DNA of 64,000 nucleotides from UBA4416 sp038327195 (GTDB lineage: Bacteria; Bacteroidota; Bacteroidia; B-17B0; Aurantibacillaceae): assembly GCA_038327195.1 (NCBI GenBank), contig JBBQKU010000011.1, positions 1 to 64,000 on the forward strand. Direction: 5' to 3'. This document shows, one piece after another, positions 10,743 through 20,910 of the stretch (position 1 is its first letter; the number at the start of each line of letters is the position of its first letter). A model generated the notes under the pieces. That model searched no databases. It saw only the letters and a list, made by a program, of their open reading frames with translations, and was not told where the DNA came from. The position numbers were made by a program, and so were the translations under genes.

Positions 10743-10971
10743 AATACTAATTCAAAAAATATTTAATTTCTAATTGTTTTATAAAATTAGATAATTTAAT
10801 ATAATCAAATTGTAGGAATACTGTAATAAGAAAAAAATATTCAAATTATTGAGCGAAACTATATTAAAACAGGGTGAAACTATCAATATGTTTATTCAAT
10901 TTGATAATTCAGCTACCTAAAATGTTTTAGAGCGCTTTCAATCTCGATGAAAATATATATTTTGCGATTTT

Positions 10972-12129
10972 TTAATCTACCCAACTTTTATAATATTTTC
11001 CATCATCTATAGCCATTGCATCTTCAGTAACTTTGAGAGGTTTAAATGTATCAACCATAACTGCTAGTTCTTGAGTAATTGTTTGTCCAATACTTCTCTC
11101 CATTGCTCCAGGAGCTGGGCCGTGAGGAATACCTTTTGGATGCAAGGTAATATGACCTTGTTCAATATTATTACGACTCATAAAATCGCCATCAACATAA
11201 TATAATACTTCATCACTATCAATATTACTATGATTATAAGGGGCTGGAATTGCTAGTGGATGGTAATCATAAAGGCGTGGTACAAATGAACAAACCACAA
11301 AACTAGATGTTTCAAATGTTTGATGCACTGGAGGTGGCTGATGAACTCGACCTGTAATTGGTTCAAAATTATGAATGCTAAATCCATAAGGAAAGTTATA
11401 ACCATCCCAACCAATTACATCAAAAGGATGAGTAGCATAAACAAATTCATGCATCATGCCTTCTTTTTTTATTTTGATAATAAAGTCACCTTTTTCATCA
11501 TGTGTTTCTAATTCAGTTGGTAATTTAAAATCACGCTCGCAAAATGGGGAATGCTCTAATAATTGTCCAGAAGAAGACTTATAACGTTTTGGTGTATAAA
11601 ATGGGTCGAAAGATTCTACGTATAACAATCTATTTTCTGTAGTATCAAATTCTATTTGATAAATCATTCCACGTGGAATAATTAAATAATCACCGTATTC
11701 AAACTGGATATTTCCCATAAAGGTTTTTAATTTTCCTTTTCCTTTATGTATAAATATCATCTCATCTGCATCAGCATTTTTATAAAAGTAATTTTTCATA
11801 CTTTCAGTTGGTGCTGCTAATCCAATATGACAATCATTATTAAACAATACAGTTTTGCGACTTTCTAAAAAATCTGCCGTAGGTTTAATTTCAAATCCTT
11901 TTAACAAAAGAGATTTAATGTTTTTACCAATCGCAACTTTTGGCTCTACCGAATAACTTTTCAATATTTCTTTAACTTGAGTTGGACGATGAGTGTGATA
12001 TAGTAAAGACGAATGACCATTAAAACCTTCGGTTCCAAACAATTGCTCATAATAAAAATTTCCTTGTGGAGATTTGAAAACCGTGTGTCGTTTTTGCGGG
12101 ATAGAACCCAGTTTATGATAAATAGGCAT
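10972..12129 (-). CDS. hmgA: Homogentisate 1,2-dioxygenase family protein
   Basis: 385 residues, slightly shorter than proteobacterial or eukaryotic enzymes (about 430-445) but typical of Bacteroidota members. Two cupin-like halves are visible: an N-terminal half with FHKGKGKLKT-like beta motifs and PRGMIYQIEF, and a C-terminal half with HQPPPVHQTFE, EVLYYVDGDFMSR and HPKGIPHGPAPG. The last motif corresponds to the TPHGPD iron-ligand segment of classical HmgA. The enzyme opens the ring of homogentisate to maleylacetoacetate in tyrosine catabolism. I could not place every iron ligand of the human enzyme by eye, so a related cupin dioxygenase remains possible. trhO lies 9 bp upstream on the same strand. 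Confidence 0.78.
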   Translation of the reverse strand: MPIYHKLGSIPQKRHTVFKSPQGNFYYEQLFGTEGFNGHSSLLYHTHRPTQVKEILKSYSVEPKVAIGKNIKSLLLKGFEIKPTADFLESRKTVLFNNDCHIGLAAPTESMKNYFYKNADADEMIFIHKGKGKLKTFMGNIQFEYGDYLIIPRGMIYQIEFDTTENRLLYVESFDPFYTPKRYKSSSGQLLEHSPFCERDFKLPTELETHDEKGDFIIKIKKEGMMHEFVYATHPFDVIGWDGYNFPYGFSIHNFEPITGRVHQPPPVHQTFETSSFVVCSFVPRLYDYHPLAIPAPYNHSNIDSDEVLYYVDGDFMSRNNIEQGHITLHPKGIPHGPAPGAMERSIGQTITQELAVMVDTFKPLKVTEDAMAIDDGKYYKSWVD

Positions 12130-12138
12130 ATGAACTTT

Positions 12139-13203
12139 TTATTTTAAAGATATATTATTTTTTATGATTTCCGCTAAATTAGGTCTTAATCTGCTTTTAT
12201 AAACAGACAAACATTCTGGTCCATTTTTAATTCTGCCTTTTCTTAATTCTCTTTGCATTTCAATTGGCATTGCTGCAATATCCTGGCACTTTGGTGTACA
12301 GCAACCATTCATTTCAGTAGCGCATTCATCACATTGAATAAATAATAAATGACAATCATCATTTTTACAATTAACATGGGAATCACAAGGGCTACCACAT
12401 TGATGACAATTACTTAAAACATCTTCAGTAATACGCTCCCCTATTCTCTCATCAAATACAAAATTTACACCTCTGAATTTACTTTCTAAACCTTGCTCTT
12501 TTACTTCCTTTGCATACTGAATTATACCACCATGTAAGTGATTTACATCTTTAAAACCTTTATGTTTTAAATAAGCGCTTGCTTTTTCACATCGAATACC
12601 TCCTGTGCAATACATGATTACTTTCTTTTCTTCTTGACCTTTTAAATGTTCAACTACTAAAGGTAATTCTTCTCTAAATGTATCTGCATCAGGACAAAAA
12701 GCATTATCAAATCTGCCAACCTCGCTCTCATAATGATTACGCATATCAACTACAATAGTATTTGGATCTTCAATTGCTTTATTAAAACCTTCTGCATTTA
12801 AGTAAGTGCCTGTATTTGAAGGATTAAAAGTTTCGTCATTAATACCATCTGCTACAACCTTTTCTTTAACTTTTACAGCAAGTTTATAAAATGATTTTCC
12901 GTCATCATCAACAGCAATTTTAAAAGGAATGTTTTTAAATCGGTCATCCAAATATAATTTGGAAACAAAATTATCCCAATCAATTTTAGGAACACTCATT
13001 TGTGCATTTATACCTTCGTGAGCTATATAAATTCTGCCAAAACAATTTAGTTCAGTCCACTGAATAAATAAACTATCCCTTAATTCTTTAGGATTTTCAA
13101 TATTTACATATTTATAAAAGGAAAATGTAACACGCTCAATTTGTTCTTGAGCTAAACGAACTTTTAGTTCATCTTTATTAATTCGGTTTCTTAATTCTGT
13201 CAT
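12139..13203 (-). CDS. trhO: tRNA uridine(34) hydroxylase (rhodanese-like)
   Basis: 354 residues with the TrhO/YceA layout: an N-terminal acylphosphatase-like region (GRIYIAHEGINAQMS), a rhodanese domain with active cysteine at about 199 in YCTGGIRCEKASAYL, and a cysteine-rich C-terminal part (CHQCGSPC, CDECATEMNGCC) likely to bind zinc. It hydroxylates U34 of tRNAs in an oxygen-dependent step towards 5-methoxyuridine or cmo5U-type modification. It is the upstream gene of a two-gene run with hmgA; the pairing has no obvious functional link. Confidence 0.93.
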   Translation of the reverse strand: MTELRNRINKDELKVRLAQEQIERVTFSFYKYVNIENPKELRDSLFIQWTELNCFGRIYIAHEGINAQMSVPKIDWDNFVSKLYLDDRFKNIPFKIAVDDDGKSFYKLAVKVKEKVVADGINDETFNPSNTGTYLNAEGFNKAIEDPNTIVVDMRNHYESEVGRFDNAFCPDADTFREELPLVVEHLKGQEEKKVIMYCTGGIRCEKASAYLKHKGFKDVNHLHGGIIQYAKEVKEQGLESKFRGVNFVFDERIGERITEDVLSNCHQCGSPCDSHVNCKNDDCHLLFIQCDECATEMNGCCTPKCQDIAAMPIEMQRELRKGRIKNGPECLSVYKSRLRPNLAEIIKNNISLK

Positions 13204-13259
13204 AACTTAAATAGATACAATTGCAGGTTATACTATTTTTAATTTTAAATTTATTTAAT

Positions 13260-13267
13260 TACGTTTG
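13260..13267 (+). promoter_or_regulatory. Putative -7 element for the dehydrogenase gene
   Basis: TACGTTTG matches the Bacteroidota housekeeping -7 consensus TAnnTTTG and lies 37 bp before the ATG at 13304. No convincing -33 TTTG at the usual spacing was found, so this is only a likely promoter. Confidence 0.45.
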
Positions 13268-13303
13268 TAAAGGTAGCTAAAAAAAATACTACCATTCTGA
13301 ATC

Positions 13304-14245
13304 ATGTATAATAAAGAAGACAAAATTTTAATTATAGGCTCTGGAGGGCAAATAGGCATTGAATTAGCGCAAGAATTAAGTAAATTATATGGTGCTGAAA
13401 ATGTAATCGTAGCCGATTTAAAACCAATCATAGCATTACCAAATAATCCATTTGAATCATTTGACGTGTTAGATAAAGATGCATTATATGCTGTAGTAAA
13501 AAAACATGGCATTAAGCAAATTTATTTATTAGCTGCTTTATTATCTGCTACAGGAGAGCAAAACCCTATGTTTGCTTGGAAATTAAACATGGAAGGCTTA
13601 TTTAATGTATTAGATTTAGCAAAAGAAAAACATATTTCTAAAGTTTATTGGCCAAGTTCTATTGCCGTTTTTGGCCCAACTACTCCACGTTTAAATACTC
13701 CACAATATACTGTTATGGAACCATCGACTGTATACGGTATTAGTAAACAAGCTGGTGAACGCTGGTGTGAATGGTATTTTAGAAAATTTAATGTAGATGT
13801 TAGAAGTTTGCGATACCCTGGTTTAATTGGTTGGAAATCGGCGCCTGGTGGTGGTACTACAGATTATGCGGTTCATATTTTTCACGAAGCTTTAAAAAAC
13901 AAAAAATATGAGTGTTTTTTAAGTGAAAAAACGACTTTACCAATGATGCATATGGAAGACGCCATTAGAGCAACTATAGAAATTATGCATGCTCCTTCAG
14001 AAAATATAAAAATTAGAGGAAGTTATAATTTAGCAGGTATTAGCTTTAACCCTGAACAAATCGCTTCTGAAATTCAAAAACACATCCCTGAATTTAAAAT
14101 TTCATATAATCCAGACTTTAGACAAGCTATTGCAGATAGTTGGCCTCAAAGTATTTTAGATGATGAAGCTAAAAAAGATTGGAATTGGTCTATGAAATAC
14201 AATCTTTCGTCTTTAGTAGAAAATATGTTAACAAATTTGGCATAA
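13304..14245 (+). CDS. L-threonine 3-dehydrogenase, extended-SDR type
   Basis: 313 residues with a Rossmann fold starting at residue 8 (LIIGSGGQIG, NAD-binding glycines) and the SDR catalytic set: Ser in WPSSIAVFG, Tyr144 and Lys148 in VYGISKQ. RYPGLIGW, PGGGTTDYA and LPMMHMEDAI are hallmark motifs of the SDR-type threonine dehydrogenases known from cold-adapted flavobacteria and archaea. The enzyme oxidises L-threonine to 2-amino-3-oxobutyrate with NAD+, the step before Kbl-type cleavage to glycine. No kbl gene is in the window. A generic NAD-dependent epimerase is the alternative but fits less well. Confidence 0.85.
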   Translation: MYNKEDKILIIGSGGQIGIELAQELSKLYGAENVIVADLKPIIALPNNPFESFDVLDKDALYAVVKKHGIKQIYLLAALLSATGEQNPMFAWKLNMEGLFNVLDLAKEKHISKVYWPSSIAVFGPTTPRLNTPQYTVMEPSTVYGISKQAGERWCEWYFRKFNVDVRSLRYPGLIGWKSAPGGGTTDYAVHIFHEALKNKKYECFLSEKTTLPMMHMEDAIRATIEIMHAPSENIKIRGSYNLAGISFNPEQIASEIQKHIPEFKISYNPDFRQAIADSWPQSILDDEAKKDWNWSMKYNLSSLVENMLTNLA

Positions 14246-14414
14246 ATTGTGCTTTATGAATTGTAACTTTTTTAATAAACTAATCGTAGAATCAATATAG
14301 CAAACCTTTAAATTTTAATCGTCGGTTAAAATCTGTAGTTTGTCTAAATTTTATAGTTAATTGAAAAAATAGTACATAAATTAGTAAAAGTAACCCGTTT
14401 TAATACTTTGTCTT

Positions 14415-15299
14415 ATGAAAAAAATATACTTTATATTCGTTTTTTTGGTTTATCAAATAAGCCAAGGCCAATCTCAATCATATGAGTTAGGTGCTAAAGG
14501 AGATACTTTAAATTTAATTGACGCTTTAGGAAAAAAGCAAGGCAAATGGATTCTGAAAGGAAAACATAAGCCAGGTTCATGTTTTACTCCTGAGCAAAAA
14601 GCAGAAGAAGGAAAATATGCTGATAATCGTAAGGTTGGAAAATGGTTAGAATATTATTGTAATGGAAATATGAAGAACCAATTAACTTTTCAAAATGGTC
14701 GTCCTGATGGTTATGCAATTATGTACCATGAAAATGGAAAAATATCAGAAGAAGGGAATTGGAAAAATAACCGTTGGACTGGTCCTTACAAATTATATTA
14801 TGAAAACGGACAAGCTCAACATGAATTTAATTTTAATGCAAGTGGCAAAAGAGAAGGTCCTGTAAAATATTTTTATGAGAATGGACAAATAGCTATTGAA
14901 GGCGCTTTTGTAAACGGAAAGGAAGCTGGTGTAATTACTGAATACCATGAAAACGGAGATTTAAAAGCTACAAAAACATTTAATGATGGTGCTGTTGACG
15001 TTGCTTCAATAAAAGAATTTGAACCAAAAAAACCAATAATAAAAACAGTTGAAAAAATTGAAGGTCCAAAAGCAATTGTAAAAGCAGATGAAAAAGTAAA
15101 TGGTGCAAAAGGTCCTTTAGTATTAAATGGTCAAAACATTACCTATAATAAAAATAAACAAATTACAAAAGATGGTGTATTTAAAGATAATCGTTTAATG
15201 GAGGGCAAAGCATATATTTATGATGTTAACGGAATTTTACAACGAATTTCTGTATATAAAAACGGTAATTACGTTGGAGATGCTCCAATAGAAAACTAA
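14415..15299 (+). CDS. Exported MORN-like (YwqK-type) repeat protein
   Basis: 294 residues. A signal peptide (about 1-19, YQISQGQSQS) is followed by a GxKxGKW-type start and at least five repeats of the form Y-x-ENG-x-x-x-x-G-x-(W/F)-x-(N/D)-G, typical of the MORN_2/YwqK family common as exported proteins in Bacteroidota. A lysine-rich, probably flexible linker at about 200-235 separates a last repeat block (NGQNITYNKNKQITKDG). The role of these periplasmic or outer-membrane proteins is not established. It stands alone, with a 168-bp upstream gap and its own terminator downstream. Confidence 0.8.
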   Translation: MKKIYFIFVFLVYQISQGQSQSYELGAKGDTLNLIDALGKKQGKWILKGKHKPGSCFTPEQKAEEGKYADNRKVGKWLEYYCNGNMKNQLTFQNGRPDGYAIMYHENGKISEEGNWKNNRWTGPYKLYYENGQAQHEFNFNASGKREGPVKYFYENGQIAIEGAFVNGKEAGVITEYHENGDLKATKTFNDGAVDVASIKEFEPKKPIIKTVEKIEGPKAIVKADEKVNGAKGPLVLNGQNITYNKNKQITKDGVFKDNRLMEGKAYIYDVNGILQRISVYKNGNYVGDAPIEN

Positions 15300-15323
15300 A
15301 TATAAAATTTATTAAAAGAATTG

Positions 15324-15351
15324 AAGACGGCTAATTACCGTCTTTTTTTTT
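15324..15351 (+). terminator. Intrinsic terminator after the MORN-like gene
   Basis: AAGACGG (15324-15330) pairs perfectly with CCGTCTT (15338-15344) around a 7-base loop, followed by a run of T to 15351. It sits 25 bp after the MORN gene stop and before cysS. Confidence 0.85.
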
Positions 15352-15377
15352 GCTAAATTTATAATCTTAATTTATTT

Positions 15378-16841
15378 ATGGAAAAGCTATTTATATACAA
15401 TACCCTTAGTCGAAAAAAAGAAGAATTTAAAGCCATTAACCCTCCATTTGTTGGAATGTATGTTTGTGGTCCAACTGTTTATAGCGATGTCCATTTAGGT
15501 AATTGCAGAACATTTATGTCGTTTGATATAATATATCGTTATTTACTTCACTTAGGCTACAAAGTACGCTATGTGCGAAATATAACTGATGCTGGACATT
15601 TAGAAGGTGATGAAGATTATGGTGATGATAAAATTGGAAAGAAAGCAAAACTTGAACAAGTTGAACCAATGGAAATTGTTCAACGCTATACCGTTGGTTT
15701 TAGAGATATAATGGCATTATTTAATTCATTACCTCCAAGTATTGAACCGACAGCAACTGGCCATATTATTGAGCAACAAGAAATCGCAAAAAAAATTATT
15801 GAGAAAGGTTTAGCATACGAACATAACGGTAGTGTATATTTTGATGTGGAAAAATATGCTAAAACAAATAATTACACAGAGTTAACTGGTCGTAAACTAG
15901 ATGATTTATTAGAAAATACTCGCGATTTAGATGGGCAACAAGATAAGAAAGGACGATTAGATTTCGCACTATGGATAAAAGCAAAACCTGAACATTTAAT
16001 GAAATGGCCAAGCCCTTGGGGTATTGGTTTTCCGGGATGGCATATTGAATGTTCAGCGATGAGCACAAAATACTTAGGTGAAAATTTTGATTTACATGGT
16101 GGCGGAATGGATTTACAAGCAACGCACCATACTAACGAAATAGCACAAAACGTAGCATATTGTGGCAAATCGCCTGCAAATTATTGGATGCATACAAATA
16201 TGCTAACTGTAAATGGACAAAAAATGAGTAAATCATTAGGTAATAGTTTTTTACCAATGGAACTATTTACTGGCAGTCACCCATTATTAACTAAAGGATT
16301 TAGCCCAATGGCTGTACGTTTTTTTATGATGCAAACACATTATAGAAGTACATTAGATTTTAGTAATGAAGCGTTAACCGCTTCAGAAAAAGGATATATA
16401 AAACTAATGGAGGCTTATAAAACATTGCAAACATTAACGGCATCAAGTACTTCAACTGAAGACATAAAATCTTTAGAACGAAATTGTTATGATGCAATGA
16501 ATGATGATTTTAATACTTCAGTTGTTATCGCACAATTATTTGATGCTATTAGAATTATTAATTCAGCAAATGATAAAAAAGTTACACTTACACAAACAGA
16601 TATAGATACCTTAAAAAACATATTTCAACATTTTGTATTTGATGTTATGGGTTTAAAGAAAGAGGAAGAAACTGGTAAAGCAAATACTGCCTTAGAAAGT
16701 GTAATGAAATTAGTTTTAGACCTAAGAGCTAAAGCAAAGGAAAATAAAGACTTTGCAACTTCAGATGAAATAAGAAATAAACTTACTGAAGCTAACATTC
16801 AAGTTAAAGATGGAAAAGAAGGTTCGTCTTGGAGTATTTAA
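15378..16841 (+). CDS. cysS: Cysteine--tRNA ligase
   Basis: 487 residues, class I synthetase. The HIGH-type motif is HLGN near residue 40, the signature MYVCGPTVYSDVHLGNCR carries the first zinc cysteine, GWHIECSAMS supplies further zinc ligands near residue 230, and KMSKSLGN lies near 282. The C-terminal helical anticodon-binding part ends in a short tail (GKEGSSWSI). It charges tRNA(Cys). It begins after the MORN-gene terminator, and the glutaminyl cyclase gene starts 17 bp after its stop. Confidence 0.98.
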   Translation: MEKLFIYNTLSRKKEEFKAINPPFVGMYVCGPTVYSDVHLGNCRTFMSFDIIYRYLLHLGYKVRYVRNITDAGHLEGDEDYGDDKIGKKAKLEQVEPMEIVQRYTVGFRDIMALFNSLPPSIEPTATGHIIEQQEIAKKIIEKGLAYEHNGSVYFDVEKYAKTNNYTELTGRKLDDLLENTRDLDGQQDKKGRLDFALWIKAKPEHLMKWPSPWGIGFPGWHIECSAMSTKYLGENFDLHGGGMDLQATHHTNEIAQNVAYCGKSPANYWMHTNMLTVNGQKMSKSLGNSFLPMELFTGSHPLLTKGFSPMAVRFFMMQTHYRSTLDFSNEALTASEKGYIKLMEAYKTLQTLTASSTSTEDIKSLERNCYDAMNDDFNTSVVIAQLFDAIRIINSANDKKVTLTQTDIDTLKNIFQHFVFDVMGLKKEEETGKANTALESVMKLVLDLRAKAKENKDFATSDEIRNKLTEANIQVKDGKEGSSWSI

Positions 16842-16858
16842 TTAATATATTTATAAAA

Positions 16859-17692
16859 ATGAAATATTATAAAATAATATCTGTTTTAATTTTAGTAGGA
16901 ATTTTCACTGCATGTGAAACTGATAAGCCAAAAGATATAAAGAAAGTTGACACCTCTCCCATTGTTGAATTGCCAGAAACACCTATAATTTCTTACAGCT
17001 TAACAAACACTTATCCACATGATGTGAATGCTTTTACAGAAGGATTTTTATTTCACGAAGGGAAATTATTTGAAAGTACTGGTGCGCCAGAAAATTTACC
17101 ACAAACAAAATCTCTATTTGGAATAGTAGATTTAAAAAATGGAAAAATAGATACTAAAGTAGAAATAGATAAGGCTATTTATTTTGGAGAAGGCATCAGC
17201 ATTTTAAATAATAAAATTTACCAACTAACATATAAAAACCAAACTGCATTTGTATATGATGCAAAAACTTATAAAGCAATTGGAAAATATAGTTATCAAA
17301 ACAGAGAAGGTTGGGGATTAACAAATGATGGAAAAAATTTAATTATGAGTGATGGTTCAAATTATCTTACTTTTTTTGATCAAAATTTTAATGTGACCAA
17401 GACATTGGATGTTTCCGAAAATGGTTATGCTGTAGATTTTTTAAATGAACTAGAATATATTCATGGTTTTATTTATGCAAATATTTATCAATCACACGAA
17501 ATTGTAAAAATAGATCCTACAACAGGTAATGTGGTAGGAAAATTAGATCTTACAAATTTATTTCAAACGAGTAAAACAAAAAACATTAATTCACTTGAAA
17601 CTAATGGTATAGCATACGATTCAATTTCTGATAAAGTTTTAGTGACTGGAAAAATGTGGCCAAATATGTATGAAATAAAATTTCAGCATTAA
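16859..17692 (+). CDS. Glutaminyl-peptide cyclotransferase (bacterial/plant-type), lipoprotein
   Basis: 277 residues from the ATG at 16859. An in-frame start at 16829 would overlap cysS and place 10 residues before an otherwise standard lipoprotein signal (VGIFTACE lipobox), so 16859 is preferred. The mature protein is a five-bladed beta-propeller-like glutamine cyclotransferase: FTEGFLFHEGKLFESTG, YFGEGISILNNKIYQLTYKN, GWGLTNDGK, LNELEYIHGFIYANIY and LETNGIAYD are family landmarks. It converts N-terminal glutamine of exported proteins to pyroglutamate. Bacteroidota use this modification widely on exported proteins, which fits the lipoprotein anchor. Confidence 0.9.
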   Translation: MKYYKIISVLILVGIFTACETDKPKDIKKVDTSPIVELPETPIISYSLTNTYPHDVNAFTEGFLFHEGKLFESTGAPENLPQTKSLFGIVDLKNGKIDTKVEIDKAIYFGEGISILNNKIYQLTYKNQTAFVYDAKTYKAIGKYSYQNREGWGLTNDGKNLIMSDGSNYLTFFDQNFNVTKTLDVSENGYAVDFLNELEYIHGFIYANIYQSHEIVKIDPTTGNVVGKLDLTNLFQTSKTKNINSLETNGIAYDSISDKVLVTGKMWPNMYEIKFQH

Positions 17693-17746
17693 TTAATTGA
17701 GGTAGTTTAATACTATTCAAAAAACTAAAATTTTAAAACTACTGCA

Positions 17747-20593
17747 ATGATAACCAAAGATACTCCCAAAAAATTATTTTTACTTGATGCTTTTGCTTTA
17801 ATCTACAGAGCTCATTTTGCTTTTGCTAAAAACCCTCGTATTAGTTCAAAAGGATTAAATACATCAGCCATTTTTGGTTTTACAAATACATTACTTGAAA
17901 TTTTAAATAAAGAAAAACCAACTCATATTGCAATTGTATTTGACACACCTGAACAAACTGCTCGCCATGTTGAATTTGAAGCTTACAAAGCTCATCGTGA
18001 GGAAATGCCAGATGATTTACGTGCTAGCTTACCTTATATTCATCAATTAATTGAAGGCTTTAATATACAAACTATTAAAACTCCTGGATTTGAAGCTGAC
18101 GATGCAATTGGAACATTGGCCAAAGTTGCTGAATTACAAGGCTTCACAACATATATGATGACGCCAGATAAAGATTACGGACAATTAGTAGATGAAAATA
18201 CCTTTATTTATAAACCAGCTCGTTTTGGCAATGCTCCTGAAATACAAGGTAAAGAAGAGATTTGTAAAAAGTGGGATATTAAAAGTGTAGATCAGTTAAT
18301 TGATATTTTAGGTTTAATGGGTGACTCTGCAGATAATATCCCAGGAATACCGGGCGTTGGAGAAAAAACAGCCATTCAACTTATTAAAGATTATGGAACA
18401 ATCGAAAAAATGTATGAAGATACAAGTAAACTGAAAGGGAAATTAAAAGAAAAAGTTGATAATAATAAAGAAATGGCTTTACAATCAAAACGTTTAGCTA
18501 CTATTATTTTAGATGTACCTGTTGAGTTTAATGAAAGCGAATTAGTTTTAAAAGAAATTAATAAAGACGCTTTACGTATTTTATTTGCAGAACTTGAATT
18601 TAGAGGCATTGCGCAAAAATTATTAGGGGAAGATATTGGAAATGCTCCTAGCGCAATTACTAAAACTATTGACAAAATTAAAGAGGCTACGAAACCTATT
18701 GTAAATGATTTGTTTAGTTCTGCAGAAGAATTGGCTTTAACTTTTCCTGAACAAGGCGAAGAACCTGAAGTTCCTATTTTTAAAACAATCAAAGATTTTC
18801 CTGTAGATTATATTTTATGTAACACAGCAGAAAGCATTTCAAATTTGGTTTCAGTTTTAAATGCAAATACACAATTTTGTTTTGATAGCGAAACAACGGA
18901 TTTAAATACAATTAATGCTGAAATCGTTGGCATGTCTTTTTCAGTAAAAGAAAATCATGCTTACTATGTTCCTGTTTCTAACGAAAAAGAAGAAGCTCAA
19001 ACATTAATCAATTTATTTAAACCTATATTTTTAGATGAGACTAAAACATTAGTTGGCCAAAATATAAAATACGATTTACAAGTTTTAAAAAATTATGGTG
19101 TTGAAATAAAAAATAAATTGTGGGATACAATGGTGGCTCACTTCTTGTTTATGCCTGAAATGAGGCATAACATGAATCTTTTAGCAGAAACTTATTTAAA
19201 TTACTCACCTATTAGTATTGAAGATTTAATTGGTAAAAAAGGAAAAGATCAATTAAATATGCGTGATGTTTCTTTAGATATTATTAAAGATTATGCTGCA
19301 GAAGATGCGGATGTTACCTTAAAATTAAAAAATGTTTTTGACCCCATGTTAAAAGATGCGGGTGTAGAAAAACTATTTCATGAAGTGGAATTGCCTTTAA
19401 TTGAGGCCTTGGCAGGAATGGAACGTGAAGGTATAAATTTAGATGTGAAGGCATTAAAAGAATTTTCGTTACAACTGCAAGATGACATCACAAAGGTTGA
19501 TGCAGAAATTCAGGAATTAGCAGGAACTAAATTTAATATTTCTTCGCCCAAACAAGTTGGGGAAATATTATTTGAATATTTAAAAATTGTTGACAAACCT
19601 AAAAAAACAAAAACTGGACAATATGCAACTGGTGAAGATGTTTTATCAAAGCTTGAAGGTAAACATCCTATTATTTCAAAAATTTTAGATTATCGCGAAT
19701 TAGTAAAATTAAAATCAACCTATGTTGATGCTTTACCTTTATTGGTTAATGAAAAAACAAATCGCTTACATACTACATTTAACCAGGTTGTAGCTGTTAC
19801 AGGCAGATTAAGTAGTGATAATCCGAATTTGCAGAACATACCTGTTAGAACTGAACGTGGTAAACAAATACGAAAAGCATTTATTCCTCGTAATGAAGAT
19901 TATATTTTACTATGTGCCGATTATTCGCAAATAGAATTACGAATTGTTGCTTCAATCAGTGAAGATAAAAATATGTGTGAGGCTTTTAATTTAGGGAAAG
20001 ATATTCATACTGCTACTGCTGCCAAAGTATACGGCATTGAAGAAAGTGAAGTCACAAAAGAAATGCGTTATAAAGCAAAGAGTGTGAATTTTGGAATTAT
20101 ATACGGGCAAGGTGCTTTTGGATTAGCCGAAAACCTAGCAATATCTCGCACTGAAGCTAAAGAATTAATTGAAAATTACTTTGAACAGTATGGTTCTATA
20201 AAATCATATATGGAAAAAGAAATTAATTTTGCGCGTGAACATGGTTATGTAGAAACCTTAATGGGAAGAAAACGTTGGTTAAAAAACATCACTTCAAATA
20301 GCCAAATGGAACGTGCATTTGCTGAACGAAATGCAATTAACGCACCAATACAAGGCTCTGCAGCTGATATGATTAAAGTTGCAATGATTAATATTCACAA
20401 TGAATTAAAATCGATGAATGTGAAATCGAAAATGATTTTACAAGTGCATGATGAATTAGTATTTGATGTGTTTAAGCCTGAATTGGAATTAATAAAACCT
20501 ATGATTGAAAAACATATGCAAAATGCACTTCCATTAAAAGTTCCTGTTGAAGTAGGAATGGGTGTTGGTGTGAATTGGTTAGAGGCTCATTAA
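17747..20593 (+). CDS. polA: DNA polymerase I
   Basis: 948 residues with all three domains. The 5'-nuclease occupies about 1-300 (FEADDAIGTLA, DSADNIPGIPGVGEKTA). The 3'-5' exonuclease is apparently active: FDSETTDLN with Asp380 and Glu382, NIKYDLQVL, and YAAEDADVTL. The polymerase domain has motif A CADYSQIELRI near 724, the O-helix MRYKAKSVNFGIIYGQG and motif C VHDELVF near 900. It fills gaps and removes Okazaki primers. The reading frame is complete, and a repeat-filled gap of about 600 bp follows. Confidence 0.98.
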   Translation: MITKDTPKKLFLLDAFALIYRAHFAFAKNPRISSKGLNTSAIFGFTNTLLEILNKEKPTHIAIVFDTPEQTARHVEFEAYKAHREEMPDDLRASLPYIHQLIEGFNIQTIKTPGFEADDAIGTLAKVAELQGFTTYMMTPDKDYGQLVDENTFIYKPARFGNAPEIQGKEEICKKWDIKSVDQLIDILGLMGDSADNIPGIPGVGEKTAIQLIKDYGTIEKMYEDTSKLKGKLKEKVDNNKEMALQSKRLATIILDVPVEFNESELVLKEINKDALRILFAELEFRGIAQKLLGEDIGNAPSAITKTIDKIKEATKPIVNDLFSSAEELALTFPEQGEEPEVPIFKTIKDFPVDYILCNTAESISNLVSVLNANTQFCFDSETTDLNTINAEIVGMSFSVKENHAYYVPVSNEKEEAQTLINLFKPIFLDETKTLVGQNIKYDLQVLKNYGVEIKNKLWDTMVAHFLFMPEMRHNMNLLAETYLNYSPISIEDLIGKKGKDQLNMRDVSLDIIKDYAAEDADVTLKLKNVFDPMLKDAGVEKLFHEVELPLIEALAGMEREGINLDVKALKEFSLQLQDDITKVDAEIQELAGTKFNISSPKQVGEILFEYLKIVDKPKKTKTGQYATGEDVLSKLEGKHPIISKILDYRELVKLKSTYVDALPLLVNEKTNRLHTTFNQVVAVTGRLSSDNPNLQNIPVRTERGKQIRKAFIPRNEDYILLCADYSQIELRIVASISEDKNMCEAFNLGKDIHTATAAKVYGIEESEVTKEMRYKAKSVNFGIIYGQGAFGLAENLAISRTEAKELIENYFEQYGSIKSYMEKEINFAREHGYVETLMGRKRWLKNITSNSQMERAFAERNAINAPIQGSAADMIKVAMINIHNELKSMNVKSKMILQVHDELVFDVFKPELELIKPMIEKHMQNALPLKVPVEVGMGVGVNWLEAH

Positions 20594-20624
20594 TATTTTT
20601 TTCCTTAATTCTTATAATACTTTT

Positions 20625-20880
20625 GAAGCCAAAAGTATTCAAAACCTTATGATTTTGTGAAAGGCAATTCCTGTGGATCGCTGCTAAAATGAATCCTTTC
20701 GCACATGCATTCGCATATTCATTTTACAGCTATTGCTACGCAAAATCATAACCTAACATTTGATGTTTAAACTTCGTAACTAAATATAGATTCGCGTTAA
20801 GGATTGCAGTGTAAATCCTTTTTGAGAGGAACGAGCAAAAAGATTGAAACGGAAAGCCTGGCCGAAGGCAACGCCCAAAT
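20625..20880. repeat. Modular intergenic repeat, locus 1 copy 1
   Basis: The 600-bp gap after polA contains no gene, but holds two direct copies of a ~260-bp unit; this is the first. Its front module forms a long imperfect hairpin (TGATTTTGTG pairs with CGCAAAATCA, and an inner AAAATGAAT pairs with ATTCATTTT). Its tail module (20794-20876) starts GCGTTAAGGATT and ends AACGCC, making short terminal inverted repeats, and contains AAGGATT/AATCCTT. The same tail recurs at 26.5-27 kb. Confidence 0.8.
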
Positions 20881-20910
20881 CAATATTATAAAAATTTTTA
20901 TAATAATATT